From the NCBI GenBank assembly GCA_945903465.1, contig CAMDOF010000072.1:1-34413 (forward strand): a DNA stretch of 34,413 bases, given 5' to 3'. The notes beneath the pieces were generated by a model. It had not been told where the DNA came from. It worked only from the letters and a program-made list of their open reading frames with translations, and searched no databases. A program made the translations under genes and the position numbers. Position 1 is the stretch's first letter, and each line of letters opens with the position of its first letter. Below are positions 1 through 8,598 of this stretch, piece by piece. This stretch comes from Opitutus sp. GAS368. GTDB lineage: Bacteria > Verrucomicrobiota > Verrucomicrobiia > Opitutales > Opitutaceae.

Positions 1-59
1 CGCCGCTCCCGCGCCACGTCGCTCCCGCGCGCCGCTCCCGCGCTCACTCCCGCGCGTCC
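1..59. repeat. GC-rich degenerate short repeat
   Basis: The motif cgctcccgcg occurs at 4-13, 20-29 and 33-42, with a degenerate variant (ctcactcccgcgcg) just after. It abuts the IS630-like fragment and may mark a rearrangement boundary. No coding content is seen. It could equally be low-complexity intergenic sequence. Confidence 0.45.
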
Positions 60-1015
60 GCCAAATTTTTTGATCTTTTCCTTGACCACGAAGACGTGCG
101 CAACGGCGTGGCCACGATCTTTGCCGAGATCGAGCCGCTGGCCGGTCGCCGCCACGCCGAGGTGACCGACCGGCACACCCGCCAAGATTGGGCCCGATTC
201 ATCAAGTGAGGGCGTTCGGGTTCAGCCTGCTGGTCGATCCGGACGCCGGGTTGGTCACAGCTGGGCAAGCCGGTCGGCGGCACCGCGCGAGCGTGGGTTC
301 GCCGAGGCCGATCCGGCCGCGCCGCAGCATGGGGTATCGGCATGGCCGGGGTTGCTGCCGCCGGCGCCGTGGAGCCTGGGCCGCGACTGGCCGAGCAAGC
401 CATCGGCGCATAGGATCCTCCGGGCGCCGATATCTCCCGCCACGGACCTGGCCACCAGCGGACGTGGTCGGATCGCTCCCTTGGTACCACGATCACAGCG
501 TCGCCGACTCGAATCGTGCCTTCAGTGACAATCTGAGCCCTCAACCCGCCCTTGTGAACGAGCCCTCGTACCGTCTCAGGAAACGTCGTCTTAGCCAGAT
601 AGCCGCATGCCCAGCGCGCTAAGGTTTGCCGTTGCCCTCGTACCGTCTCAGGAAACGTCGTCCTAGCCAGATAGCCGCATGGCTCACAGAGTCGCATGCC
701 CCGAAGGCGAACTTCTCCGACGCGGAATTCCTTTCCTACGAGCGCATTCAGATCAACCCCTTCGGTCACAAGGTTACGCCGGGCGTGAGACGCTGTGAAG
801 GGGAGGCTGGCCTCGCTCGCAAATGCCTCGATCTTCTCTTTCTCGACGAGCGTGATCTCGAAGTCGGGCTTTGGCGGATGGGGAGAGAATGTGCCTACTC
901 CCTTAAAGTATCGATCTCCCTCCAGGCCCTTTCCGGGCAACGCCCGCGCCGCGGAAAGACTCGCCATTGGGGACGACGGCGAATGGGCAATCAATAGTTG
1001 CAACACGGAAGGCAT
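44..1015 (-). CDS. MOSC-domain protein with internal duplication and extended C-terminus
   Basis: Residues 1 to about 180 match the MOSC (molybdenum cofactor sulfurase C-terminal) fold of small stand-alone MOSC proteins: GLEGDRYF near residue 30, ITLVEKE near 54, a RRNLVTEGVDLN segment at 79-90, the conserved Cys region RLCEPC at 108-113, and a GGLRAQIVTEGTIRVGD block ending at 172. Such proteins are thought to handle sulfur or Moco-type ligands through the conserved Cys; the substrate is not predictable here. Residues 114-127 recur at 137-151 (CGYLA, R or K, then TTFPETVRG), a 24-residue in-frame insertion caused by a 72-bp duplication. After about residue 180 (near position 475) the reading frame continues for roughly 140 residues of low-complexity, Arg/Pro/Ala-rich sequence that lies antisense to an IS630-like remnant. 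The native stop was probably lost by rearrangement. The start is the ATG at 1015; no ribosome binding site is evident. The MOSC assignment is firm; whether the product is functional is doubtful. Confidence 0.75.
   Translation of the reverse strand: MPSVLQLLIAHSPSSPMASLSAARALPGKGLEGDRYFKGVGTFSPHPPKPDFEITLVEKEKIEAFASEASLPFTASHARRNLVTEGVDLNALVGKEFRVGEVRLRGMRLCEPCGYLARTTFPETVRGQRQTLARWACGYLAKTTFPETVRGLVHKGGLRAQIVTEGTIRVGDAVIVVPRERSDHVRWWPGPWREISAPGGSYAPMACSASRGPGSTAPAAATPAMPIPHAAARPDRPRRTHARAVPPTGLPSCDQPGVRIDQQAEPERPHLMNRAQSWRVCRSVTSAWRRPASGSISAKIVATPLRTSSWSRKRSKNLADARE
60..209 (+). pseudogene. IS630-family transposase remnant
   Basis: Read on the plus strand from about 66, the DNA encodes a 45-50 residue peptide ending at a TGA at 207-209. 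It contains DVRNGVATIF, EPLAGRRHAEVTD and RHTRQDWARFIK. This resembles the central part of IS630-family DDE transposases, where an R/Y-NGTANLF segment is followed by EPLxGxRHVxVTxRRTxxDWA. The N-terminal part, the catalytic Asp and Glu segments and the C-terminal third are absent, so this is only a fragment. It lies antisense to the anomalous C-terminal extension of the MOSC gene, which suggests that an insertion followed by deletion altered the end of that gene. The family assignment is from motif memory and moderately sure. Confidence 0.6.
562..681. repeat. 72-bp-period in-frame duplication inside the MOSC gene
   Basis: A 48-bp segment at 562-609 recurs at 634-681 with a single mismatch (t591 versus c663). 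The offset is exactly 72 bp, so the reading frame on the minus strand is kept and 24 codons are added. The intervening 24 bp (610-633) are not duplicated elsewhere in the window as far as I can see. The near identity points to a recent event. Confidence 0.9.
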
Positions 1016-1358
1016 GGCTTCGCGGATGATGGCAGTCAGCCACGCGGGCGAGCGCGAGGATTATTCTCTTCGGGCCACCGGACCGGGTCGAACGGATGCG
1101 CGCCCCGCAGAACCGCTAGCCTCGTCAGCGCGTTGGTCGGGCGCAGCTGGTTCGGCGATTGGCGACCGCGCGCCACCATCGGCGATCCGCGCAGCGAAGA
1201 TCAGCGCCCCTCTTGCCTGCACCTTCCGCGCAGTCGCCAGGGACTTTCTGCCTTCGCTTCTGTGTTCACGTCCGCCGTCCGCCACCCTTCCTCTTGCCTC
1301 TGGCAAACCCCTCCGCTCCACTCGCGGTAATGCGCACGCTCCGCCTCCCTGCCCGCCT
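1016..1358. other. Intergenic region between divergent MOSC and spermidine-synthase-like genes
   Basis: This stretch is open in the frame of the downstream gene back to 795, but its translation is Arg/Ser/Ala/Pro-rich with no recognisable domain. The first plausible start followed by family-like sequence is the ATG at 1359. It presumably holds divergent promoters. I see no clear -10/-35 pair, no terminator and no RNA gene. Confidence 0.5.
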
Positions 1359-3563
1359 ATGAACGTTGCGCTTACCATCCCGGAAGCCAACGAACCGCAT
1401 CCCTCGCTTCTGGCCCCTCCTGCGGTGCGTCTGTTTCTACTGTCCTTCGTCGCGCTCTTCCTCGAGTTGATGGTCATCCGCTGGGTGCCTTCGGAAGTCC
1501 GACTCGTGGCTTACTACGCCAATCTCATGCTGGTCAGCTCGTTTCTCGGGCTCGGCATCGGCGCGATCCTCACCGCGCGCGGCTGGCGGCTCTTCCGTTG
1601 GTTCCCCCTGCTGCTCGCGACGCACCTGGGCTTCCTCGTGCTCGCCGGCTACGTCGCGCTGCCAGTCGGCGGCGGTGAAATGCGTTTCTACCAACTCACC
1701 GAAACCAAGGTCTACGCCTACGCCGTCCTCACTATCGTTTTTCTGCTCAACGCCATCGTCTTCGTCCCGCTCGGTGAGGAGATCGGCGCGCAATTTCAAC
1801 GCCTGCCGTCGCTCCGCGCCTACGGCTGGGACCTCCTCGGCAGCCTCGGCGGCACCGTCGCCTTCGGCTTGTTTTCCTTTCTCCATTTCGCGCCCCTCGC
1901 CGGGTTTTTTATCGTGGTCGCGGCCGCCTGGTTGCTCGGCGCTCGCACGGCCCGCTGGCGGTCGCTCGTGGCCTATGCGGTGACCTTGCTGACCATCGCG
2001 TGGTCCACCACGCGCGAGCCCACCTGGTGGTCGCCGTACTACTTCATCACCATCCGCGAAAACCAGCTGAAGATCGACGCCCAGCCCGGCCGCCCCGCCA
2101 CCGGCAGCTTGGTCGCCGTCCCCGCCCAGCCGCCACCCGCGAATCTCCTCACCATGAAGGACCCCCCGCTCTACACCGTGCGGGTCAATCAGGACTTTTA
2201 TCAAATGCACGGTACGATCGATCTGCGCCGCTATGCGCCGGGGGCCGATCGTACCCGCCTGCTCGAAGCCACCTTCGCCGCCTACGAGTTGCCCTACCGC
2301 GTCGTGCCTCCACCGAAGACCGTGCTCGTTCTCGGCGCTGGTGGCGGCATGGACGTCGAGACCGCCCTCCTCCACGGTGCGCAACGCGTCGATGCCGTCG
2401 AAATCGACCCCGTAATCGCCCAGTTGAGCAATCGGTACAGCGCCGCCCGCCCCTACGCCGATCCCCGCGTTTTCATCCACATCGACGATGCCCGCGCCTT
2501 TCTCCAGCGCGACTCCGCACGCTACGATCTCGTCGCCTTCGGCCACCTCGATAGCCAGGCGCTCTTCAGCTACGGCGCCAGCCTGCGGCTCGACGGGTAC
2601 ACCTATACCGTCGAGGGGTTCCGCGCCGCCTTCGCCCGCGTCGCCGACCACGGGTCGCTCGTGGTGTCTTTCATCGCCGGTCGCGAATGGATGGCGCAAA
2701 AACTCGTCCAGATGGTCGCCGCCGCCACCGCCACGGAACCCATCGTCTACCTTCAAGGGGGTCACATCGTCATCATCGCACCCAAGAGACCTCCACCCAC
2801 CCCCGCGGAGAAACTGGGCGAGTGGACCCGCGTCCGCGCCGCCCCTTCCGCCGTCGATCTCGCGACCGACGACTGGCCTTATCTTTACCTCGCCCAGCGC
2901 GCTGTGCCCACCGACTACGCGATCATCATCGGTCTCCTTCTCGTGCTGTCCGTCGGCGCGCTGCTGGCCTTGCGCGGTCGGACCCTCGGCCCCGGCGATG
3001 GTCACTTCCTCTTTCTCGGCTGGGGCTTCCTCCTGCTCCAGACCAAGGGTATCAGCGACTGCTCGCTCTACTTCGGCACGACTTGGCTGGTCACGACTCT
3101 GGTCATCGCAGGAGTGCTGCTGATGGTGCTTCTCGCCAATGCGGTCGCGCTCCGCTTCGTGCGCAGTTTTCACCTCGCTCTCTATCTCCCCCTCTTTCTC
3201 TCCCTCCTCCTGCTCATCGCCGTCCCGCGGGAGTGGGTGCTCGCGCAAGACCTCGTCGCCCGCGGCCTGTGGACGGTCTTGGTCGTACCGCTGCCGGTCT
3301 TTTTCGCCGGGTTGATTTTCTCGACCACCTTCCGCGCAAGCCCCGCTCCCGCCCTTTCGCTCGGGGCCAACCTCATCGGAGCCACCATCGGCGGCTTCTG
3401 CGAATACCTCGGCATGTGGATCGGTAGCACTGCCCTCAGTTACATGGTGCTCGCCGCCTACGCGGCCAGCCTCCTCTGCCAGTTGCGCCACCCCGCCTCG
3501 GGCCCCGCTCAAGGCGCCCCAGCATCCCCCCCGGCCAACGCCTCCCGGATCGAATCCGCCTGA
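1359..3563 (+). CDS. Membrane-embedded spermidine-synthase-like (SAM-dependent) protein
   Basis: A 734-residue protein built as an N-terminal membrane domain (hydrophobic helices at about 24-42, 50-73, 81-103, 117-138, 155-195 and 202-216), a soluble Rossmann-type methyltransferase/aminopropyltransferase-like domain (about 270-475), and a C-terminal membrane domain (about 517-708). Motif I reads VLVLGAGGGMDVETAL at 323-338, followed by an acidic ribose-binding strand (VEIDP, E348 and D350). An IDDAR segment at 375-379 matches the adenine-contacting acidic motif of spermidine synthases. The family is known as large fused membrane proteins annotated as spermidine synthase; their substrate is usually unknown and polyamine synthesis should not be assumed. 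The ATG at 1359 was chosen because the earlier in-frame sequence lacks domain character. No Shine-Dalgarno is visible. Confidence 0.8.
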   Translation: MNVALTIPEANEPHPSLLAPPAVRLFLLSFVALFLELMVIRWVPSEVRLVAYYANLMLVSSFLGLGIGAILTARGWRLFRWFPLLLATHLGFLVLAGYVALPVGGGEMRFYQLTETKVYAYAVLTIVFLLNAIVFVPLGEEIGAQFQRLPSLRAYGWDLLGSLGGTVAFGLFSFLHFAPLAGFFIVVAAAWLLGARTARWRSLVAYAVTLLTIAWSTTREPTWWSPYYFITIRENQLKIDAQPGRPATGSLVAVPAQPPPANLLTMKDPPLYTVRVNQDFYQMHGTIDLRRYAPGADRTRLLEATFAAYELPYRVVPPPKTVLVLGAGGGMDVETALLHGAQRVDAVEIDPVIAQLSNRYSAARPYADPRVFIHIDDARAFLQRDSARYDLVAFGHLDSQALFSYGASLRLDGYTYTVEGFRAAFARVADHGSLVVSFIAGREWMAQKLVQMVAAATATEPIVYLQGGHIVIIAPKRPPPTPAEKLGEWTRVRAAPSAVDLATDDWPYLYLAQRAVPTDYAIIIGLLLVLSVGALLALRGRTLGPGDGHFLFLGWGFLLLQTKGISDCSLYFGTTWLVTTLVIAGVLLMVLLANAVALRFVRSFHLALYLPLFLSLLLLIAVPREWVLAQDLVARGLWTVLVVPLPVFFAGLIFSTTFRASPAPALSLGANLIGATIGGFCEYLGMWIGSTALSYMVLAAYAASLLCQLRHPASGPAQGAPASPPANASRIESA

Positions 3564-3665
3564 AAGTCCCGTTTCCTATCCGTTAATTTGGGGGATTACT
3601 TGAGCGCCCTTCGGGCCAGCGCGCTTGTCGCTATGCTCTAAGCTCCAACCGTCGCCTGCCGCGTC

Positions 3666-3770
3666 ATTCGCGCGGACCGCCGTTTCTCGCGCGGACCGCC
3701 GGTTCTCGCGCGGACCGCCGGTTCTCGCGCGGACGGCCGGTTCTCGCACGGACGGCGTTTCTCGCGCGGA
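3666..3770. repeat. 19-bp tandem repeat, about 5.5 units
   Basis: Units follow the consensus ttctcgcgcggaccgccgg. Identical or near-identical copies lie at 3684-3702, 3703-3721, 3722-3740 and 3741-3758, with partial units at 3666-3683 and 3759-3770. Later units carry ggacgg in place of ggaccg. The period is not a multiple of three, which argues against a protein repeat. It sits about 100 bp past the end of the spermidine-synthase-like gene. Confidence 0.88.
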
Positions 3771-3934
3771 GTAGCTCCAAGCGGGCGGACCCTCCTAAAC
3801 TGGGCCGGGCTAGATCGACCCGAGGGCGACGAACGCGCTTCGAGGAAACTCATCTGGGAGGCGCGCCTCACGGGACCAAGAAAGAGAGGAGGACACGGAG
3901 CGCTTGGGCTGCGCGCTCGCGATCTGGACTCAAC

Positions 3935-3979
3935 CAGCACGCAGCGCGCCAGCACGCAGCGCGCCAGCACGCAGCGCGG
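3935..3979. repeat. 15-bp tandem repeat, three units
   Basis: Three consecutive copies of cagcacgcagcgcgc at 3935-3949, 3950-3964 and 3965-3979; the last ends in gg instead of gc. No associated gene was identified. Confidence 0.88.
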
Positions 3980-4377
3980 CGCTTGCTTGGCCTTCAAGGC
4001 GTGCCCACGATTTGAGTTCGTGGCGGCCAACTCCCTCACCGAATGAGCGGCTCCTTCATCGTGCCGGGCGACGGTGAACGTTTGATCTGCCCGCCCCCGC
4101 TCGGGGGCATCGCGACCACGCGCCGCGCCCACCGGCTGGCTTCAACGCCAAAAACACGTCGGCCAGCTTACCGCGGTCAGGGGCAAGGGGACCGACCGAG
4201 GGGCTTCCGTTTGGCCTGAAGCCCACGGGCGGCATTTCAGATCAGGCCGAAACTTTTGAGTCGCGGCGCCAAAAGATCCTCGCACCGCCCCGCCGTCCGA
4301 TCGAACCTCCTCCGCGCGGCCCGATCCCATCCGGCTGGCGCGATCCCCTCGCTCCTCACCACCTTCGTCGTTCCAAA

Positions 4378-5172
4378 ATGAAACCAAAATCCGTCTTCCT
4401 CGCCGAAAATACCAATCATGAGATTGATGAGTTCCTTAAATTCCACCACACCGTCTACATCCCAGTCGGTGCGATGGAACAACACGGACCGCATTCTGCC
4501 ATCGGCACGGATGTATTCCTTCCGCAGGAAATCGCCCGCCGCGTTTGTGAAAAACAAGGCAATGCCCTCGTGGCGCCTCCGTTGGCCTACACCCTCTCCT
4601 ACCCGCACCGCGGATTCACCAGCGAGTTCAGCCTGAGCATCGAAACCTTCATGGCCGTCGTCCGGGATTTGGCGCTTTCTTTTGGCAAAGCCGGTTTCAA
4701 ACGGATCGTGTTTCTCAACGGCCACTACGACAACACCTACGCCCTCGCCTACGGCTGCGCTCAAGCCGCCGAAAAACAGCCGGCCGGCGCGCGGGCGTTT
4801 CCTTTCAATTATTGGGATGGGCTGACGCCCGATCAATTCGCCACCATGACCGAGGGCGGCAAGGGCATGCACGCCGGCGATAGCGAAGTGTCCATGCTGT
4901 TGGCGATCAAACCCGGACTGGTGGATATGGAGCTGGCCAACGCCGAGTTTCCCCGCTTTCCGGAAACCATTACGAAGTCCCCTGCCCTGCATACGGCCTT
5001 TTTCTTTTCCTCCCCCGGCAGTGTTTATCGCATGACCAGAAGCGGCACTTGGGGCGATGCCACCAAGGCGACCGCGCTCAAAGGGGAGCAACTCCTCGAA
5101 GCGGGTGTGCAGTCGGTCATCAACCTGATGCACGACATCGAGAAGACCTTCCAAGAGCTCACGATTCGCTAG
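4378..5172 (+). CDS. Creatininase-family amidohydrolase
   Basis: A 264-residue cytoplasmic protein of normal family length. It carries the creatininase signature PVGAMEQHGPH at 29-39 followed by GTD at 43-45. E34, H36 and D45 fall at the numbering of the known binuclear metal ligands of creatininase. Downstream come NGHYDN and HAGDSEVS, which supply the later His and Glu of the metal site. Family members hydrolyse cyclic amides or similar C-N bonds (creatinine, formamidopyrimidines, mycofactocin precursor); the substrate cannot be told from sequence. There is no signal peptide. The start ATG at 4378 is preceded by cgtcgttccaaa, with no Shine-Dalgarno. The next gene, a TBDR, is 342 bp away and has its own operator-like palindrome, so co-transcription is unlikely. 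Confidence 0.88.
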   Translation: MKPKSVFLAENTNHEIDEFLKFHHTVYIPVGAMEQHGPHSAIGTDVFLPQEIARRVCEKQGNALVAPPLAYTLSYPHRGFTSEFSLSIETFMAVVRDLALSFGKAGFKRIVFLNGHYDNTYALAYGCAQAAEKQPAGARAFPFNYWDGLTPDQFATMTEGGKGMHAGDSEVSMLLAIKPGLVDMELANAEFPRFPETITKSPALHTAFFFSSPGSVYRMTRSGTWGDATKATALKGEQLLEAGVQSVINLMHDIEKTFQELTIR

Positions 5173-5514
5173 CCCCGCGCCACGATCAAGCCGCTTCATC
5201 GCGTCACGATTTTCGAGGTAATCGGGCGGCCGCATGGTCGAGGCAGCGGCGGCCGATCAGCCTTGCCCCGCGCGGCTCCTAAAAGTGCCCACGCTCTAGA
5301 AAATTCGGCTCGGGCCGATCCCGCCGTCGCGCCGCGTGGCCGCAGAATCACCCCGCCCCGTAACCAAACCCAGTCTCGCGCCATCCCGCTTCCTCGAATT
5401 ACGCCATGACGATGGCCCGCGAGCCCATCGCGCGATCTAGAATAAAAAACCTCCACCAGTGGGCGAGCGTTCAACGTTGAACTCGTTTCCCCGTCATTCA
5501 GAACCTCACCCCCC
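5173..5514. other. Upstream region of TBDR 1
   Basis: No gene is seen. It contains the palindrome at 5469-5482 (listed separately) and, about 70 bp before the receptor start, an AT-rich stretch (tagaataaaaaacc) that could hold a promoter. No terminator for the upstream creatininase gene is obvious. Confidence 0.5.
5469..5482. promoter_or_regulatory. LacI/GalR-type operator-like palindrome upstream of TBDR 1
   Basis: GTTCAACGTTGAAC is a perfect 14-bp palindrome centred on CG, the layout typical of LacI/GalR-family operators (AACGTT core). It lies 33 bp before the receptor start codon, where a repressor could block transcription. The assignment to LacI is inferred from form only. Confidence 0.55.
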
Positions 5515-8500
5515 ATGAAACACCTCCGCTGCTTCGTTGGCGCCCTCGCCACCACTCTGATCCTGGCGGCCGGCCGCTCACTCTCGGCTCAGTCGGCCCC
5601 GGCGAGCTCAGCTCAAAATACAACGGTGGCCCTCACGATGGAGGCCTTCACCGTCACGGGCTCAAACATCAAGCGCCTCGATGGGGAGAAATCGCTGCCC
5701 GTGACCATCATTGGCTCCGAAGATATCGAGGCTCGCGACGCGACCACGGGGATGAACCTTCTGGAGAGCATCGCGTATATCACCGATATTCCGGAAAACG
5801 AAACCCCCACGAACGCCATCGCCGGCCGGGGCGACAACGCGAACATCGCTCTCCGCGGACTCGGCGCCGGCAACACGCTCGTGCTGCTCAATGGCCGGCG
5901 GATGCCTTTTCACCCCTTCACCACCGGCGCCATCTCACCCGTCAACGTGAATGTGCTCCCATCAGCCGTCCAGCAAATCGAGGTGCTGCGCGACGGGGCC
6001 TCGTCGATCTACGGCTCAGATGCGGTGGCCGGCGTCGTGAACTACATCGCCCGCCAGCGCCCCGCGGGCGGCGATCTCTCCTTCCGCTACGGCACAACCG
6101 AGCACGGTGGCGGCACCGATTATCAGGGGAAAATCGGCTATGCAGCGCCTTTCGCGAAAGGCCGCGGGAACTACATGATCGGTGCGAGCGCGTACACCCG
6201 CGATCCGATTTACCTCACCCAGCGAGAGATTTCTCGTTCCGCCGACAAGACGCGCTATGCGCGCGATCCGTTTAATGCCGCGGGCGGCTCACAGGACGAC
6301 CGCACGCCGATCGGCATCTGGCCGCGCTTCCTGACCGGCACGTCCACGGCCAACCGCTGGCTCTACCCGATCAACGGCGTGCCCACGCTCACCACAACCA
6401 CGATCCCGCGCGCCCAATATGCCGACTACAACACTTACATCGTCGGTCAGCCTAAGAGCACCCGCTATTCGTTCAACAGCCGCGTCGAATACGACCTCAA
6501 GCCGCGGCTCCGGGCATTCGCCGAGTTTACCGGTTACTACTCGACGTCGATGACCGCACGGCAACCCATCACGCTCGCCGACAGCGACCGCGCCGTCACT
6601 TTGTCGGCCGATAATCCCTACAATCCGTTTGGCTCCCGTTTTTTTAGCGCCACCGGGAGCAGCCAGGCCGACGGCACGCCGAGGATCACGGGAAATCCGC
6701 AGGCCATCACGATCGGCGATATGCTCATGGTGGATGGCGGCCCCGAGACCATCGAGACCTCGAACCGGATGCATCGCTTTCTCGTCGGGCTGCAGGGCAA
6801 ATGGGGAAACTCGTCATGGGATTGGGAGGTCGGCGCGATGACCGGCGGCGTGCGCGCGACGGACAGCGCGATCAACTCGATCCGCGATTCCCTGCTGATC
6901 GCCGCCGCGCAACGCACCGATGCGACCGCGTGGAATCCGTTTCCCTACACCTTCAAGGTCGTCAACAACGCCGTCGTCGTCGATCAGCCCTATCAAAATC
7001 CGGCGAGTGTGCGCGGGGGCTACACGCAGGCGGCGACGCGCTACGGCAACACCCGGATCGACAGCTTCGACGCGCGCGCCAGCGGCGAAGTCATCACTCT
7101 TTGGTCGGGACCGGTCGGGGCTTCGTTCGGCACCGAGTGGCGCCGGGATTTTAAGCTCGACCGGAAATTGCCCTTCATCGGGCGCAACCCAGCGGGCTCC
7201 GGCCTCGATCCAAACGACAACGACATCATCATCATGTCGCCGCGCGATGTCTTCCGCGCCTCGCGCACCATTGCGAGCGCCCACGCGGAGACACTCGTGC
7301 CGCTCGTCGCGAAAAAAAACCAAGTGCCCTTCATCCGCTCGCTTGATCTGAGTGCGTCGGCTCGCTTCGAACGTTACAGCGACTTCGGGAACACGACCAA
7401 GCCCAAGCTCGGTCTCACCTGGCGGCCCAACGCGAGCATCCTGTTTCGCGCCTCGCGCAACGAGGGCTTCGTCGCCCCAGATTTAACGCGCGTTTATTCC
7501 CCGACCCTTTTTTCCCGCACGAGCCCTCCCGGCGAGCTCGACACCGTGCGCAGCAACTTTTTCACGGGCGCCGGGCGCCCCGCCGACACGCGCGTGCTGT
7601 CCATCAACTACAACGTCGCCAATCGCACCCTCCAGCCGGAAGTCTCGAAAGGCACCAGCGCCGGACTCGGCTTCGAAGTCCCCGCGATCAAGGGCCTCTC
7701 CCTCACGGTTGACTACTGGGAGATCGAACAAAAGAGCCTGATCCTCTCCAACGGACGCGACTCCTCACTCGATGACGCCCGACTCCGCGCCTTCACTCAA
7801 GCGCAACTCGCCGCCGGCGTGCCCATCAGCCAGATCGACGTCGGCTACCGGCTTACACCCGGCGACCAATCGGGCAACTATCGTGGCGATACCAACACCC
7901 TCCGCGCCAAGGTGACGCCCGCCGACCTCGCGCTCTTCGCCGCGGCGAACGGCAACCTCGCGGCGTCACGCCAGCTCGCACCGCTCGGCCCCTTGATCGG
8001 CGGTATCAACACGTTTAGAAACAGCACCGGCCGCAATTTTACCAACGGCTTCGACTACACGCTGCGCTACCAGATCCCGCCGACCCGGCTGGGCCAGATG
8101 CGGCTCTCGATCGAATGGGCCCAGTTTCTCAATAAATTCTCCAAGCTCACGCCCACCGACGAGAAGAACGACTCCGTCCACAACATGGATCTGCCGCGCA
8201 CGAAGATCAGCAGCACCTTTACCTGGCGGAAGGGCGGTTGGAGCGCATCGGCTAACTTCACTTACCACACCCCCATCTGGACCGGCTCCAACGCGTCCCA
8301 AGCGAGCTTCGATCGGCTGAAAGATCAGGTCGAGTACCTCCGGGCGATCTACAATAACGGCGCGCTCGCGTATCATGAAATTGGTGACAAGCAGACCATG
8401 CTGAATCTCGGACTCGGCTACCGCTGGGGCCCGCCGGCCACGGCGTGGCTTCGCCGAACTTCCGTGCGGCTCGGCGTGAATAATGCGCAGGACCGCGAAC

Positions 8501-8598
8501 CGACCCACAGCCAAGATCAGACCGGTTACCGCGGCAGCATGGGCAGCAGCCTCTGGATCGGCCGGGCTTATTCCCTCACTTGCGGGCGCGACTTCTAA
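5515..8598 (+). CDS. TonB-dependent receptor (TBDR 1)
   Basis: A 1027-residue outer-membrane receptor predicted to import a ligand in a TonB-driven manner. A signal peptide covers residues 1 to about 26 (ending SLSAQ). A TonB-box-like segment (MEAFTVTGSNIKR) follows at about 42-54. The plug domain spans about 60-180 and includes IALRGLGAGNTLVLLNGRRM and QIEVLRDGASSIYGSDAVAG. The rest is a long 22-strand-type barrel rich in aromatic/Gly strands, ending in a terminal Phe (LTCGRDF) as expected for BAM recognition. The plug resembles the GSNIKR class common in Xanthomonas-like carbohydrate or peptide receptors and differs from the other three receptors here. The start ATG follows a C-run with no Shine-Dalgarno. 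The ligand is unknown. Confidence 0.93.
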   Translation: MKHLRCFVGALATTLILAAGRSLSAQSAPASSAQNTTVALTMEAFTVTGSNIKRLDGEKSLPVTIIGSEDIEARDATTGMNLLESIAYITDIPENETPTNAIAGRGDNANIALRGLGAGNTLVLLNGRRMPFHPFTTGAISPVNVNVLPSAVQQIEVLRDGASSIYGSDAVAGVVNYIARQRPAGGDLSFRYGTTEHGGGTDYQGKIGYAAPFAKGRGNYMIGASAYTRDPIYLTQREISRSADKTRYARDPFNAAGGSQDDRTPIGIWPRFLTGTSTANRWLYPINGVPTLTTTTIPRAQYADYNTYIVGQPKSTRYSFNSRVEYDLKPRLRAFAEFTGYYSTSMTARQPITLADSDRAVTLSADNPYNPFGSRFFSATGSSQADGTPRITGNPQAITIGDMLMVDGGPETIETSNRMHRFLVGLQGKWGNSSWDWEVGAMTGGVRATDSAINSIRDSLLIAAAQRTDATAWNPFPYTFKVVNNAVVVDQPYQNPASVRGGYTQAATRYGNTRIDSFDARASGEVITLWSGPVGASFGTEWRRDFKLDRKLPFIGRNPAGSGLDPNDNDIIIMSPRDVFRASRTIASAHAETLVPLVAKKNQVPFIRSLDLSASARFERYSDFGNTTKPKLGLTWRPNASILFRASRNEGFVAPDLTRVYSPTLFSRTSPPGELDTVRSNFFTGAGRPADTRVLSINYNVANRTLQPEVSKGTSAGLGFEVPAIKGLSLTVDYWEIEQKSLILSNGRDSSLDDARLRAFTQAQLAAGVPISQIDVGYRLTPGDQSGNYRGDTNTLRAKVTPADLALFAAANGNLAASRQLAPLGPLIGGINTFRNSTGRNFTNGFDYTLRYQIPPTRLGQMRLSIEWAQFLNKFSKLTPTDEKNDSVHNMDLPRTKISSTFTWRKGGWSASANFTYHTPIWTGSNASQASFDRLKDQVEYLRAIYNNGALAYHEIGDKQTMLNLGLGYRWGPPATAWLRRTSVRLGVNNAQDREPTHSQDQTGYRGSMGSSLWIGRAYSLTCGRDF

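Larger units (their letters stand above)
3564..4377. other. Non-coding stretch with tandem repeats
   Basis: More than 800 bp with no convincing gene. It contains a 19-bp-period array (3666-3770) and a 15-bp-period array (3935-3979), described separately. A 164-codon open frame on the minus strand (3638-4132) is made largely of these repeats and has no domain character. No tRNA or other RNA gene was recognised. Confidence 0.55.

Noticed and set aside
795..1358. Upstream in-frame extension of the spermidine-synthase-like gene
   Set aside because: The added 188 residues are low-complexity and the region overlaps the MOSC gene on the other strand; the ATG at 1359 directly precedes membrane-domain sequence.
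1437..3512. Very long (691-codon) minus-strand open frame opposite the spermidine-synthase-like gene
   Set aside because: Composition is Glu/Asp/Gly/Arg-rich, typical of the antisense of GC-rich coding DNA; the plus strand has clear domain motifs.
3638..4132. 164-codon open frame on the minus strand
   Set aside because: Most of it is translated tandem repeat and Arg/Ser/Pro-rich sequence; no domain, no plausible start context.
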